Positions 1 through 8,173 of a stretch of 64,000 bases of DNA are shown here, piece after piece. The stretch comes from Paenarthrobacter nitroguajacolicus (GTDB taxonomy: Bacteria > Actinomycetota > Actinomycetes > Actinomycetales > Micrococcaceae): NCBI RefSeq assembly GCF_029952445.1, contig NZ_JAQPPK010000003.1, forward strand, positions 124,001 to 188,000. Reading direction: 5' to 3'. The notes beneath the pieces were generated by a model. It did no database searches and was not told where the DNA came from. It saw only the letters and a program-made list of their open reading frames with translations. How positions within the stretch are numbered: position 1 is the stretch's first letter; every line of letters begins with the position of its first letter. The translations under genes were made by a program, and so were the position numbers.

Positions 1-1
1 C

Positions 2-490
2 CACGGCATCACCACGGTGAACGAACTCGCCGCCGCGGACCCGGCAAGCCTGGTGCCGGAGTTCGGGCCGAAAATGGGCCCGTGGTACGCGCAACTGGGC
101 CGTGGCGAGGGGGCCACGGAAGTGGACGACACCCCTTGGGTTGCCCGGGCACATGGCCGCGAGACGACGTTTCAGCAGGACCTTACGGAACCGGACCAGA
201 TCAGCGAAGCCCTCAAGGAGTTGACTGCCCGCGTTCTTGAGGACGTCGCGGCGGAGGGCCGGCCCGTGGTCGGGCTGACCCTCAAGGTCCGTTACAAACC
301 CTTCTTCACCAAGACTTACGCCAGGAAAATTCCAGAGACCTATGACCGCGACGAAGTCCTGGCTCAGGCGCTGGACCTCACGGCCAAGATCGAGCCCGAC
401 CGTCCCATCCGCCTCCTGGGACTGAGGGCAGAAATGTCGATGCCGGAGGAAGCCCGCAAGGGCCACACACCAACGCGGAGCGGTTGGTAG
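2..490 (+). CDS. dinB: DNA polymerase IV, C-terminal part (5' end outside window)
   Basis: This is the end of a Y-family translesion DNA polymerase that copies past lesions and lacks proofreading. The frame is open from base 2 and starts with HGITTV, which belongs to the helix-hairpin-helix (thumb) region of DinB proteins, so the GTG at 17 is an internal codon and not the start. The remaining ~160 residues cover the end of the thumb and the little-finger domain that grips DNA (RETTFQQDLTEPDQI... LRAEMSMPEEARKG). The palm with its catalytic acidic residues lies upstream of the window. The reading frame is intact to TAG at 488-490. The family is recognised with good confidence; polymerase activity cannot be judged from this fragment. 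Confidence 0.85.
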   Translation, partial: HGITTVNELAAADPASLVPEFGPKMGPWYAQLGRGEGATEVDDTPWVARAHGRETTFQQDLTEPDQISEALKELTARVLEDVAAEGRPVVGLTLKVRYKPFFTKTYARKIPETYDRDEVLAQALDLTAKIEPDRPIRLLGLRAEMSMPEEARKGHTPTRSGW

Positions 491-497
491 GAACGCC

Positions 498-560
498 CGA
501 CGCCGGCCCGCCGCGTAGCGACGCCGGTCTGCCGCCGACCGACGCCAGTCTGCCGCCTAC
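498..560. repeat. three tandem copies of a 21-bp unit
   Basis: Units lie at 498-518, 519-539 and 540-560, each beginning CGACGCC. The second and third copies differ at two positions; the first is more diverged. They fill the gap between the dinB stop and the aldo/keto reductase stop codon, which sits inside the third copy. No function is evident. Confidence 0.7.
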
Positions 561-1540
561 CAGCGCGGGTGGATCGCTTCGCGGAAGTACCGGTCGTAGA
601 TCTCGCGTACTCCGTCAGACAGACCCGCCCCAACAACCTTCATGTCCCCAGCCTCCGCATTGGCTGCAGCTTGCTGGGCCGAGCGCGCTCCGGGGATCAC
701 CGAAGTGACACCGTCCTGGGCGACGATCCAGGCGAGGGCCGCTTGCGGGGTGGTGACGCCGTCGGGAACCAACGAGCTGAACTCCTGCGCTGCCTTGACG
801 CCTGTGGCGAAGTCCACGCCGGAGAAGGTCTCGCCAACGTCGAAGGCCGCCCCGGAACGGTTGTAGTTACGGTGGTCGTCGGCCGGGAACTGGGTTTCCT
901 GCGTGTACTTTCCCGAGAGCAGCCCCGACGCCAGAGGCACACGGGCGATGATGCCCACACCGGCTTCCTTCGCTGTGGGGAGGACTTCGTCGAGGGGCTT
1001 CAACCGGAAGGCATTCAGGATGATCTGCACGGAGGCCGTGTTCCCGCGCTTGATCGCTTCCAGGGCCTCGTCCGTGCGTTCCACGCTGACGCCGTAGTTG
1101 CGGATGGCGCCCTCGCTGACCAACGTATCCAGGGCGTCGTACACTTCGGCGTTGCTGTAAACGGAGGTGGGCGGGCAGTGCAACTGGACGAGGTCCAGGG
1201 TGTCCTGTTGGAGGTTGCGCCTGGACCGGTCGGTCCACTCGCGGAAGTTCTTGAGGGTGTAGTTTTCGGGGACCTGGTCCACGCGGCGTCCCATCTTGGT
1301 GGCCACCGTGACGTTCAGGTCCGGGTTGGCGCTGAGGAATTGCCCAATGAACTGCTCGCTGCGCCCGTCGCCGTAAACATCGGCGGTGTCGAAGAACGTG
1401 ACTCCGTGCTCTACCGAGGCTTCCAGGACGGCAAAGGCATCCCCTTCAGTGACGGAACCCCAGTCGGCTCCGAGTTGCCACGTTCCCAGCCCCACGGTTG
1501 AAACGGATCGGCCGGTCCTGCCAAGTATGCGCTGTTCCAT
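557..1540 (-). CDS. aldo/keto reductase
   Basis: A cytosolic NADPH-dependent reductase of carbonyl compounds with the TIM-barrel AKR fold, 327 residues, a normal length. The AKR tetrad is visible as D51, Y56, K82 and H121 (FFDTADVYGDGRSE, ATKMG, LVQLHCP). The C-terminal cofactor-binding segment (SVIPGARSAQQAAANAEA) is also present. It starts 18 bases after the stop of the ECF sigma factor gene on the same strand, so it may be co-transcribed with the DGPF protein and sigma factor. No strong Shine-Dalgarno precedes ATG 1540. The substrate cannot be inferred; AKRs of this subgroup are often general aldehyde or methylglyoxal reductases. Confidence 0.9.
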   Translation of the reverse strand: MEQRILGRTGRSVSTVGLGTWQLGADWGSVTEGDAFAVLEASVEHGVTFFDTADVYGDGRSEQFIGQFLSANPDLNVTVATKMGRRVDQVPENYTLKNFREWTDRSRRNLQQDTLDLVQLHCPPTSVYSNAEVYDALDTLVSEGAIRNYGVSVERTDEALEAIKRGNTASVQIILNAFRLKPLDEVLPTAKEAGVGIIARVPLASGLLSGKYTQETQFPADDHRNYNRSGAAFDVGETFSGVDFATGVKAAQEFSSLVPDGVTTPQAALAWIVAQDGVTSVIPGARSAQQAAANAEAGDMKVVGAGLSDGVREIYDRYFREAIHPRW

Positions 1541-1558
1541 GGTTCCGACTATATGGGG

Positions 1559-2722
1559 TCAGGACCCGGTGGAGTCCAGCTTTGCGACTTTGCCCATCAG
1601 GTACCGCCGCTCCTGCAGGCTGTTGGTTTTCTTGGCCGCGGCCAGAAAGGCCGCGCGGGCTTCCGGCAATGAGCCGGCCATTTCGTACAGGTGCCCCCTG
1701 ACTGCATCCAGCCGGTGGGATCGCCCAAGCGCGGCATCCAGGCCAGCGAGCAGCTCAAGTCCTGCGGCCGGCCCTTTCACCATGGCCACCGCCACGGCAC
1801 GGTTCAACGTCACCACGGGACTGGGAGCGACCGCCTCCAGGACCGTGTAGAGGGCAAGGATCTGCGGCCAATCCGTCCCGGCGTCAGATTGTGCCTCGGC
1901 ATGCACAGCAGCAATCGCGGCCTGCAGTTGGTACGGTCCGGCGGCGCCGCGTCCGAGCACCGAGGACAACAGTGCAATGCCCTCCTCAATCTGCGCCCTG
2001 TTCCACAAAGTCCGGTCCTGCTCAGCCAGGGGCACCGGCGTCCCGTCGGCCATGGTGCGTGCCGCGCGCCGCGAATCGGTCAGGAGCATCAGTGCCAGCA
2101 AACCTGTCGCCTCCAGCTCCGACGGCGCGGCGGCCACCAGCAACCGCGCCAGCCGAATGGCTTCGGTGGTGAGCTCTTCGCGCTGCAGCGACGCCCCGGA
2201 GCTCGCCGCGTAACCTTCGTTGAAGATCAAGTACAGGACGTGAAGCACGACGCCGAGCCTCGCCTTGCGCTCGGAAGCCGGCGGCATGCTGAACGTGGCA
2301 CCCGCCTTCTGGATACCCTGTTTCGCGCGGCTGATTCGTTGTCCCATGGTCGCTTCGGGGACCAGGAAAGCTGAGGCGATTTCCGCCGTCGTGAGTCCTC
2401 CAACTGCCCGTAGCGTGAGGGCGAGCTGCGATGGGGCCGACAAAGCGGGGTGGCAGCAGAGGAACATCAGGGTGAGGGTGTCGTCTGCCTCCGGGGCGGA
2501 GCTGTAGTAGAAGTCGGCATCCATCGCCATTACCCGCTCTTCGCGGGCGCGACGGGCGTTTTCGCTCCGGTAGAAATCCACCAACCGCCTCGAGGCAACC
2601 GCCATCAGCCACGCTTTCGGGTCCCGCGGCGGCTCCGTTGGCCAGCGAAGCGCGGCCTCAAGAAGGGCTTCCTGGACGGCGTCCTCGCAGGCATCGAACT
2701 GGCCATGCTTGCGTGCCAGCAC
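1559..2722 (-). CDS. ECF42-type RNA polymerase sigma factor with C-terminal extension
   Basis: An extracytoplasmic-function sigma factor of the group that carries a long TPR-like C-terminal extension instead of using an anti-sigma factor. Region 2 is seen near the N-terminus (FDACEDAVQEALLEAALRWP, KAWLMAVASRRLVDFYR) and region 4 about residues 100-140 (LTLRAVGGLTTAEIASAFLV, MGQRISRAKQGI). The rest is the helical extension. The GTG at 2722 is the first normal start, but homologous sequence (ELHIEDLLRTLAPQVLAV) continues upstream in frame to the TAG at 2789-2791 that ends the DGPF gene. The true start is probably a CTG at 2770 or 2788, or another non-canonical codon. ECF42 factors are known to be encoded beside DGPF proteins, as here. 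Confidence 0.85.
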   Translation of the reverse strand: MLARKHGQFDACEDAVQEALLEAALRWPTEPPRDPKAWLMAVASRRLVDFYRSENARRAREERVMAMDADFYYSSAPEADDTLTLMFLCCHPALSAPSQLALTLRAVGGLTTAEIASAFLVPEATMGQRISRAKQGIQKAGATFSMPPASERKARLGVVLHVLYLIFNEGYAASSGASLQREELTTEAIRLARLLVAAAPSELEATGLLALMLLTDSRRAARTMADGTPVPLAEQDRTLWNRAQIEEGIALLSSVLGRGAAGPYQLQAAIAAVHAEAQSDAGTDWPQILALYTVLEAVAPSPVVTLNRAVAVAMVKGPAAGLELLAGLDAALGRSHRLDAVRGHLYEMAGSLPEARAAFLAAAKKTNSLQERRYLMGKVAKLDSTGS

Positions 2723-2788
2723 GGCGAGGACCTGCGGCGCAAGCGTGCGCAGCAGGTCCTCGATGTGCAGTTCCCCGGGGGAGTCCAG

Positions 2789-3148
2789 CTAGACCTCCGG
2801 AGGCCCGTCCGGGATAGCCCGAAGCTCCACCACCTGGGAGTACTTCACGATGCTGGAACAGATCTCCACAGCACGTTCTTCGCTGGCGACGTCAACCACC
2901 CAGTAGCCAACCAGTGACTCCTTGGACTCGGCGTACGGTCCGTCGGTGGTGATGACGCCATCGGGGGTCTGCTTGACCAGTTTCGCGGTGCTGCCGTCGG
3001 CCAAGCCGGCGTTGAAGACGAGTTCGCCGGACTCGGTGAGGTCCTTGTCGATCTGGATCATGAAATCAATCATTTCCTTGATCCAGGCCGGATCGGCGGT
3101 CTCCATCATTCCCTCGGCCGACCCGAACATCATGATCATGTATTTCAT
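2789..3148 (-). CDS. DGPF-motif (YCII-related) protein, ECF42 partner
   Basis: A 119-residue ferredoxin-like-fold protein of the YCII superfamily. It carries the DGPF-type motif (DGPYAESKESLVGYWVV) that defines the partners of ECF42 sigma factors; their biochemical role is unresolved. The start is ATG 3148, because AAGGAG lies six bases upstream (3155-3160); the frame is open 14 codons further up, but without a better site. The sigma factor follows directly in the same frame, separated only by the TAG stop. The family is associated with predicted ECF42 promoters, which suggests autoregulation of this operon by its own sigma factor. Confidence 0.85.
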   Translation of the reverse strand: MKYMIMMFGSAEGMMETADPAWIKEMIDFMIQIDKDLTESGELVFNAGLADGSTAKLVKQTPDGVITTDGPYAESKESLVGYWVVDVASEERAVEICSSIVKYSQVVELRAIPDGPPEV

Positions 3149-3196
3149 CTCAAACTCCTTGTGACGTGGCGCCCTTTTTGGGTGCTTCACTCATGG

Positions 3197-3223
3197 GTCG
3201 GAACTGCGGCGGGCTTTTCTACA
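3197..3223 (-). promoter_or_regulatory. candidate ECF-type promoter for the DGPF-sigma operon
   Basis: On the minus strand TGTAGA (3223-3218) is followed after 17 bases by CGAC (3200-3197). ECF promoters commonly have a CGA/CGT-type -10, and, as I recall, ECF42 targets have a TGTCGA-like -35, so this matches with one -35 mismatch. Transcription would start about 40 bases before ATG 3148. This is suggestive only. Confidence 0.35.
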
Positions 3224-3239
3224 TGGTTCGCAAAACTTT

Positions 3240-4055
3240 TTACGCCCGGGCTATTACTTCGCCGTTCGGAATGAGGAAGTAGCCGTCCTCGGTGGCGCCC
3301 CAGCGGTGCCAGCCGGCGGCGATCCGGGCCAGATCGGCCTCGTTGGCGAGGCCGTACTCCAGCGCCTGCTCGGCGAACGCGGAATGGAGCACCCGTTCGC
3401 TCCAGACCCGGGACTGCCAGGCGCGCTGCTGTGCCGTGGCGTAGAGCCAGTTGCTGCTGGTTGGTGCCACTTGTGTGAAACCTGCCTGCTGCGCCCACGA
3501 AACCAGGCGCCGCCCGGCGTCGGGTTCTGCACCGTTGCGTCGTGCGATCTTCTGGTACAGCTCCATCCAGTCATCGAGCTCGGGCACTTCCGGGTACCAG
3601 CTCATGCCGTGGAAATCGGCGTCGCGCACGGCGACTATGGCCCCGGGCTTGGCTACCCGACGCATCTCGCGCAGCGCTGCGACCGGGTCCGTGAGGTGTT
3701 GGAGAACTTGGTGGGCGTGAACGAGGTCGAACGTTTCGTCCTCGAAGTCGAGATCGTAGATGTTGCCGGCCTGGAAGGTCACGTTGTCCACTCCGCGCTC
3801 CCTGGCCAGTTCCGTCGCCTGTGCCACGATGTCCGCGGAGCGATCCAAACCGATCACTTGCCCGGGCGTAACCAGCCCCGCGAAATCGCAAGTTATGCTC
3901 CCTGGTCCGCAACCGACGTCGAGCACTGAAATCCCGGCGGTGAGATGCGGAATGACAAACGCGGCCGAATTTTCGACCGTCCGCGAGGCGTGGGCCCGGA
4001 CAACCGACTCGTGGTGCCCGTGGGTATAGACATCTTCAGGCTGCTGCGCGTTCAT
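3240..4055 (-). CDS. SAM-dependent methyltransferase (class I)
   Basis: A 271-residue class I methyltransferase. The SAM-binding motif I is VLDVGCGPGSIT (about residues 45-56), followed by an acidic residue ending strand 2 (GLDRS) and a motif with DLVHAHQVLQHLTDP, as in the UbiE/Methyltransf_11 group. A C-terminal insertion after residue 150 (PELDDWMELYQKIARRNG) probably builds the substrate pocket. The acceptor is unknown. ATG 4055 lies six bases after TAGCGT on the minus strand, which suggests a leaderless transcript. The gene sits alone between the DGPF operon and marR; a 26-bp perfect palindrome lies upstream. Confidence 0.88.
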   Translation of the reverse strand: MNAQQPEDVYTHGHHESVVRAHASRTVENSAAFVIPHLTAGISVLDVGCGPGSITCDFAGLVTPGQVIGLDRSADIVAQATELARERGVDNVTFQAGNIYDLDFEDETFDLVHAHQVLQHLTDPVAALREMRRVAKPGAIVAVRDADFHGMSWYPEVPELDDWMELYQKIARRNGAEPDAGRRLVSWAQQAGFTQVAPTSSNWLYATAQQRAWQSRVWSERVLHSAFAEQALEYGLANEADLARIAAGWHRWGATEDGYFLIPNGEVIARA

Positions 4056-4098
4056 AGGGAAACGCTACAGCCACCCCGCCCAACTCAGTGGCAATTGT

Positions 4099-4124
4099 GC
4101 GCGTTTTGAGCGCTCAAAACGCGC
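4099..4124. repeat. 26-bp perfect palindrome between marR and the methyltransferase gene
   Basis: Two 13-bp halves (GCGCGTTTTGAGC and its complement) meet with no spacer. It lies 12 bases beyond the marR stop and about 44 bases before the methyltransferase start, both on the minus strand. It could terminate marR transcription, although there is no T-tract, or be an operator for the methyltransferase gene. Confidence 0.75.
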
Positions 4125-4135
4125 TTGGCTGCGAC

Positions 4136-4678
4136 TTACTTGGGTTCGGTGCCCGTGGACTGGCGGGCTTGGATGGTTGCCTCCACCATGTCGGCCATGA
4201 AGCGTCGAACGAGCTCCAGTTCCTCCGTGCTGTAAGCGGCCATCGCTTTGCCCATGCGCATGGCTAGCGGCATGAACATGGCACTTCCATCGCGGTAGGC
4301 CTTGGGGGTCATCTGGAGCTGGACCTGGCGGCGGTCAGTTCCCAATCGTTCGCGGACGACGTGTCCGGAGGCATGCAAGCGGTCGACCAGGGCGGTTGTT
4401 GCGGGGGAGCTGAGGCGCAGTTCGCTGCGCAGCACGCCTGGTGTCACCACTCGGCCGGCTGCCGAATGGCGCATGATCACCGCCAGCGCATTGAGGTCGG
4501 TGCGGTGCATATCGTTCTGCCCGCCAGCGGCGTCCACGTAATGGTTGGCTTCCAGTGTGAAGTCCTGGAGAAGCCGGACCAGGTCCTGGGTGGCGCCCGA
4601 CGGCGGTATGGCACCTTCGGGAGCGACGCCGAGGTTCGCGGCGGGGTTGCCGGGTTGTTCGCCCCACTTATCCGACAT
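4136..4678 (-). CDS. MarR-family transcriptional regulator
   Basis: A 180-residue winged-helix regulator. The N-terminal ~25 residues look disordered. The central region has a MarR winged helix (LNALAVIMRHSAAGRVVTPGVLRSELRLSSPATTALVDRLHASGHVVRE, followed by the wing RLGTDRRQVQLQMT), and the C-terminus is a dimerisation helix. It is divergent from the MMPL transporter gene, and a 12-bp inverted repeat lies between them. By family precedent it should repress the transporter and itself and be released by a small-molecule ligand. AAGGAGGG directly precedes ATG 4678. The ligand is unknown. Confidence 0.9.
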   Translation of the reverse strand: MSDKWGEQPGNPAANLGVAPEGAIPPSGATQDLVRLLQDFTLEANHYVDAAGGQNDMHRTDLNALAVIMRHSAAGRVVTPGVLRSELRLSSPATTALVDRLHASGHVVRERLGTDRRQVQLQMTPKAYRDGSAMFMPLAMRMGKAMAAYSTEELELVRRFMADMVEATIQARQSTGTEPK

Positions 4679-4757
4679 CTGCCCTCCTTAGGTCTTTGCT
4701 GCCCTCCGGATATTACTCCCAGGGCCGTCCCTTCAGCGCATCAGGATGGAAAGAGTA

Positions 4758-4795
4758 TTGGATTAGTTCCATGATAGAGATAATCTATGATGGAA
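4758..4795 (+). promoter_or_regulatory. MMPL transporter promoter overlapped by a MarR-type operator
   Basis: TTGGAT (4758-4763) and TAATCT (4781-4786) with a 17-base spacer form a sigma-A-like promoter. An inverted repeat with 12-bp arms, 4767-4778 (TTCCATGATAGA) and 4784-4795 (TCTATGATGGAA), mismatched at one position, overlies spacer and -10. This is the expected place for the adjacent MarR repressor to bind. Confidence 0.65.
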
Positions 4796-4844
4796 TAAAG
4801 CCCTCAATCACCTCCCTCAGAAGCTTCACCAAGAAGAAGGACTC

Positions 4845-7028
4845 ATGAAACCGCAGAAAGTACCCTTCTGGCTGCGCTGGCTGGTGCCCGTGGTGTTGGT
4901 TGTTACCTGGCTGGGCATTGCCGGGATCGGCGGCCCCACGTTCGGGCGCCTGGACGAAGTCTCCTCCAATGACCAGGCCTCCTTCCTCCCGGCTGGGGCC
5001 GAAGCCACCGAAGCCGGCGATTGGCAGGCCAAGTTCCGCGACTCCGAGGAAATCCCTGCAGTTGTCATCCTCGAGAACGATGCTGCGTTCACCCCGGCCC
5101 AACTGGGCGAAGCAGCCAAGCTGAAAGGCGACATCGAGGCACTCAAGCTGGGGAGCGCCGTCGTCGGTCCTATTCCTTCGCAGGACGGCAAGGCGGTGCA
5201 GTTCATCGTGCCGATCGCGTCCACGAATGAAATCCGTGACGTGGTGAAGGAGTTGCGTGAGGTTGTGCAGCCGGGCGCCCCGGACGGGATGAAGGCGTTC
5301 GTCACAGGCCCAGCCGGGCTAACCGCTGACTTGGTCAACGCATTCGGCGGCATTGATGGAATTCTGCTGCTGGTGGCCCTGGGCGCGGTGTTCGTGATCC
5401 TGCTTTTGGTGTACCGCTCGGTGGTGCTTCCGCTGGCGGTGCTGTTCACCTCGGTGTTCGCCCTGTGCGCTGCAATCCTCTTGGTCTTCGGCATGGCCAA
5501 GATCGGTTGGATCCAGCTCAATGGCCAAAGCCAAGGCATCCTGTCCATCCTGGTGATCGGCGCAGCCACGGACTACGCGCTGCTGTTCGTGGCCCGTTTC
5601 CGTGAGGCGCTGACCCACACCCGCAACCGCACGCAGGCTGTTCTGACTGCATGGAAGGCGTCCTTCGAGCCGATTCTTGCCTCCGGCGCTACGGTCATCA
5701 TCGCCCTGCTCTGCCTCCTCTTCTCGGACCTGAATTCCAACAAGGCCCTGGGCCCTGTGGCCGCCGCGGGGATCCTGTGTTCACTGTTCGCCGCGCTCAC
5801 GCTCCTGCCCGCGCTGATGGCTTTGCTGGGTCGCGCCGCGTTCTGGCCGTTCCGGCCCAAGCTGCTGCCCGATGACGAACGCGAACCCGAGATTGTCACC
5901 GGGCTCGAGGGGCAAAAAGGTCTGTGGCGCGCCACCGGCCGCTTGGTCTCGCGCCGTCCGCGCGTAGTCTGGGTCGCCTCGGTGCTGCTTCTCCTGGTGG
6001 CTGCAACAGGTGTCCTGCAGTTGAAGGCCAACGGTGTCCCGCAGACGGACGTTATCCTCTCCAAGTCCGACGCCGTGGACGGCCAGGACGCGCTGGCGCG
6101 CCATTTCGACGCCGGCAGTGGCAGCCCCGCCGTCGTGGTCGCTTCCGAAGGTTCCGCGCAGCAGGTCCTGGACAAGGTCAAAGCAGCCGACGGCGTTGGC
6201 GACGCTTACCTGCTGGCCGACGGTAGCGTGCCCATCACCGGAGCCCCAGGAGCTCCTTCGCAGCCTGCCGTCCGCGACGGCCGGGTCCTGATCAATGCCA
6301 CGCTGAACTCTGCCGCGGACTCGATCGAGGCTGAAAATGCCGTGAAATCGCTGCGTGCATCCGTGCGGGAAGTTGATGCGCAAGCGCTGGTGGGAGGGGT
6401 GACGGCCACAGCCTTGGACACCAACACCACTGCGCAACGTGACCTGGTGGTCATCATCCCGATCGTGCTGGTGGTTATCCTCTTCATCCTCATGCTCCTG
6501 CTGCGTTCGGTGGTTGCCCCGGTGCTGCTGGTGCTCTCTGTGGTTCTGTCTTACGGTGCCGCGATGGGGGTTTCGGCCTGGGTGTTCAATGGGGTCTTTG
6601 GCTTCTCGGGTGCCGACGCGACAGTGCCGCTGTTCGGTTTCGTGTTCCTTGTTGCCCTGGGTGTGGACTACAACATCTTCCTCATGAGCCGTGTCCGTGA
6701 AGAATCGCTGAAGCATGGAACCCGGCCCGGAATCCTGCGTGGACTCTCCGTCACCGGCGGGGTTATCACTTCCGCCGGCGTGGTGCTGGCCGCAACGTTC
6801 GCAGCGCTCGGCGTCATCCCCATCATGTTCCTGGTGCAGCTGGCGTTCATCGTGGCGTTCGGTGTCCTCCTGGACACGGTGCTGGTCCGGTCATTGCTGG
6901 TCCCCGCGTTGGCCTACGACATCGGCAGCAAGATCTGGTGGCCGGGCAAGCTCGGACGCGAGTCCTCGGCGCCTCTAGCCCGTCCGCGGGGAGAGCTCGA
7001 GGAAGAGGGGGCGTCCGTGGGGCGGTAA
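4845..7028 (+). CDS. MMPL-family RND transporter
   Basis: A 727-residue membrane transporter of the MMPL/RND type, which uses the proton gradient to export lipids, drugs or similar hydrophobic compounds. It has two repeats: one membrane helix near residue 15, an extracytoplasmic domain (about 35-165), five helices, a linker, then the same pattern again. Each half has the membrane acidic motif of proton relays: GAATDYALLF with D243 and ALGVDYNIFL with D608. The start ATG 4845 has AGAAGAAGGA upstream. The divergent marR gene and the operator in between point to substrate-induced efflux, like other MarR/MMPL pairs. The length is usual for non-mycobacterial MMPLs. Confidence 0.92.
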   Translation: MKPQKVPFWLRWLVPVVLVVTWLGIAGIGGPTFGRLDEVSSNDQASFLPAGAEATEAGDWQAKFRDSEEIPAVVILENDAAFTPAQLGEAAKLKGDIEALKLGSAVVGPIPSQDGKAVQFIVPIASTNEIRDVVKELREVVQPGAPDGMKAFVTGPAGLTADLVNAFGGIDGILLLVALGAVFVILLLVYRSVVLPLAVLFTSVFALCAAILLVFGMAKIGWIQLNGQSQGILSILVIGAATDYALLFVARFREALTHTRNRTQAVLTAWKASFEPILASGATVIIALLCLLFSDLNSNKALGPVAAAGILCSLFAALTLLPALMALLGRAAFWPFRPKLLPDDEREPEIVTGLEGQKGLWRATGRLVSRRPRVVWVASVLLLLVAATGVLQLKANGVPQTDVILSKSDAVDGQDALARHFDAGSGSPAVVVASEGSAQQVLDKVKAADGVGDAYLLADGSVPITGAPGAPSQPAVRDGRVLINATLNSAADSIEAENAVKSLRASVREVDAQALVGGVTATALDTNTTAQRDLVVIIPIVLVVILFILMLLLRSVVAPVLLVLSVVLSYGAAMGVSAWVFNGVFGFSGADATVPLFGFVFLVALGVDYNIFLMSRVREESLKHGTRPGILRGLSVTGGVITSAGVVLAATFAALGVIPIMFLVQLAFIVAFGVLLDTVLVRSLLVPALAYDIGSKIWWPGKLGRESSAPLARPRGELEEEGASVGR

Positions 7029-7064
7029 TTCGTGACTGACGGAATCCGATTAGACGGCTTCCTG

Positions 7065-7094
7065 CGCAGTAGACGACTCCTACCGTCTACTGCG
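7065..7094. terminator. hairpin downstream of the MMPL gene
   Basis: An 11-bp perfect inverted repeat, CGCAGTAGACG (7065-7075) and its complement (7084-7094), encloses an 8-base loop. It lies 37 bases after the MMPL stop and 100 bases before trxB. There is no T-run, so it may be a weak terminator or a regulatory site for trxB. The rest of the 166-base gap shows no gene. Confidence 0.5.
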
Positions 7095-7194
7095 TAGGCA
7101 GTCGTCGAAACGGCCTGTGCTTGCGTCGACCGCGCTAGAATTCCGATCAGCAGGTGCAGGAGAATCCGTAGACGCCCAAACAGGAGTGACTCCC

Positions 7195-8172
7195 GTGAGC
7201 AACGAACAATTGATCATCATTGGGTCTGGCCCGGCGGGCTACACGGCGGCAATCTACGCCGCCCGGGCAGGCCTGAATCCCCTGGTCCTGGCCGGTTCCG
7301 TCACAGCCGGCGGAGCCCTCATGAACACCACTGAAGTAGAGAATTTCCCCGGTTTCCCGGCCGGCATCCAGGGTCCTGAGCTCATGGACGGTCTCCAGCA
7401 ACAGGCCGAAAAGTTCGGCGCCCGCATAGTGTTCGACGACGTCACTGAGGTTGATCTGAAAGGTCACCTAAAGCGGGTAGTCACCGGGGCAGGCGAGACT
7501 CACGAGGCGCTGGCGGTCATCCTCGCCACCGGCTCTGCCTATAAAGAGCTTGGCCTCCCGGAAGAGAAGAAGCTCAGCGGACACGGTGTGTCCTGGTGTG
7601 CCACCTGTGACGGCTTCTTCTTCCGCGAGCAGGACATCATTGTGGTTGGCGGTGGAGACTCAGCCATGGAGGAGGCTACGTTCCTGACGCGCTTCGGAAA
7701 GTCCGTAACTGTGGTGGTCCGCAAGGGTGAACTCCGGGCATCCCGCATCATGGCCCAGCGCGCCAAGGACAATCCCAAAATCACGTTTGCATGGAACTCC
7801 GCCATTACCAAGATCCATGGAGATACCAAGGTGACCGGCGTGACCCTCACGGACACCCGGACCGGTGAAACGCGGGAGCAGGGAGCTACCGGCATATTCG
7901 TGGCGATCGGCCACCTTCCACGCACTGAACTCGTTGGCGGACAGGTTGACCTCGACGCTGAGGGCTACATTAAGGTGGACTCCCCGACGACGTGCACCAA
8001 CTTGTCCGGTGTGTTTGCCTGCGGTGATGCTGTGGATCACCGTTATCGTCAAGCCATCACCGCTGCCGGCACGGGGTGTTCCGCTGCTCTCGACGCCGAG
8101 CGGTACCTGGCCGCTTTGGAAGACGCAGACAGCATAGCGACGGCTTTGGTGGAGGAGCCGACGCACTTTTAG
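7195..8172 (+). CDS. trxB: thioredoxin reductase
   Basis: NADPH-dependent flavoprotein that reduces thioredoxin, 325 residues, the normal size of the low-molecular-weight bacterial type. Visible are the FAD dinucleotide motif GSGPAG (10-15), the redox-active C135-A-T-C138, the NADPH-binding GGGDSA (152-157), and the second FAD motif [26 protein letters not shown] 7195 is chosen as start because AGGAG lies 8 bases upstream (7182-7186) and the flavin strand begins right after it; the frame is open further up but that part is not family-like. No trxA follows; the next gene is convergent. Residues 200-245 carry the usual NADPH-domain sequence. Confidence 0.95.
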   Translation: MSNEQLIIIGSGPAGYTAAIYAARAGLNPLVLAGSVTAGGALMNTTEVENFPGFPAGIQGPELMDGLQQQAEKFGARIVFDDVTEVDLKGHLKRVVTGAGETHEALAVILATGSAYKELGLPEEKKLSGHGVSWCATCDGFFFREQDIIVVGGGDSAMEEATFLTRFGKSVTVVVRKGELRASRIMAQRAKDNPKITFAWNSAITKIHGDTKVTGVTLTDTRTGETREQGATGIFVAIGHLPRTELVGGQVDLDAEGYIKVDSPTTCTNLSGVFACGDAVDHRYRQAITAAGTGCSAALDAERYLAALEDADSIATALVEEPTHF

Positions 8173-8173
8173 G

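Noticed and set aside
17..490. GTG 17 as a gene start for the first frame
   Set aside because: Residues before it (HGITT) fit the DinB helix-hairpin-helix region, so the gene begins outside the window.
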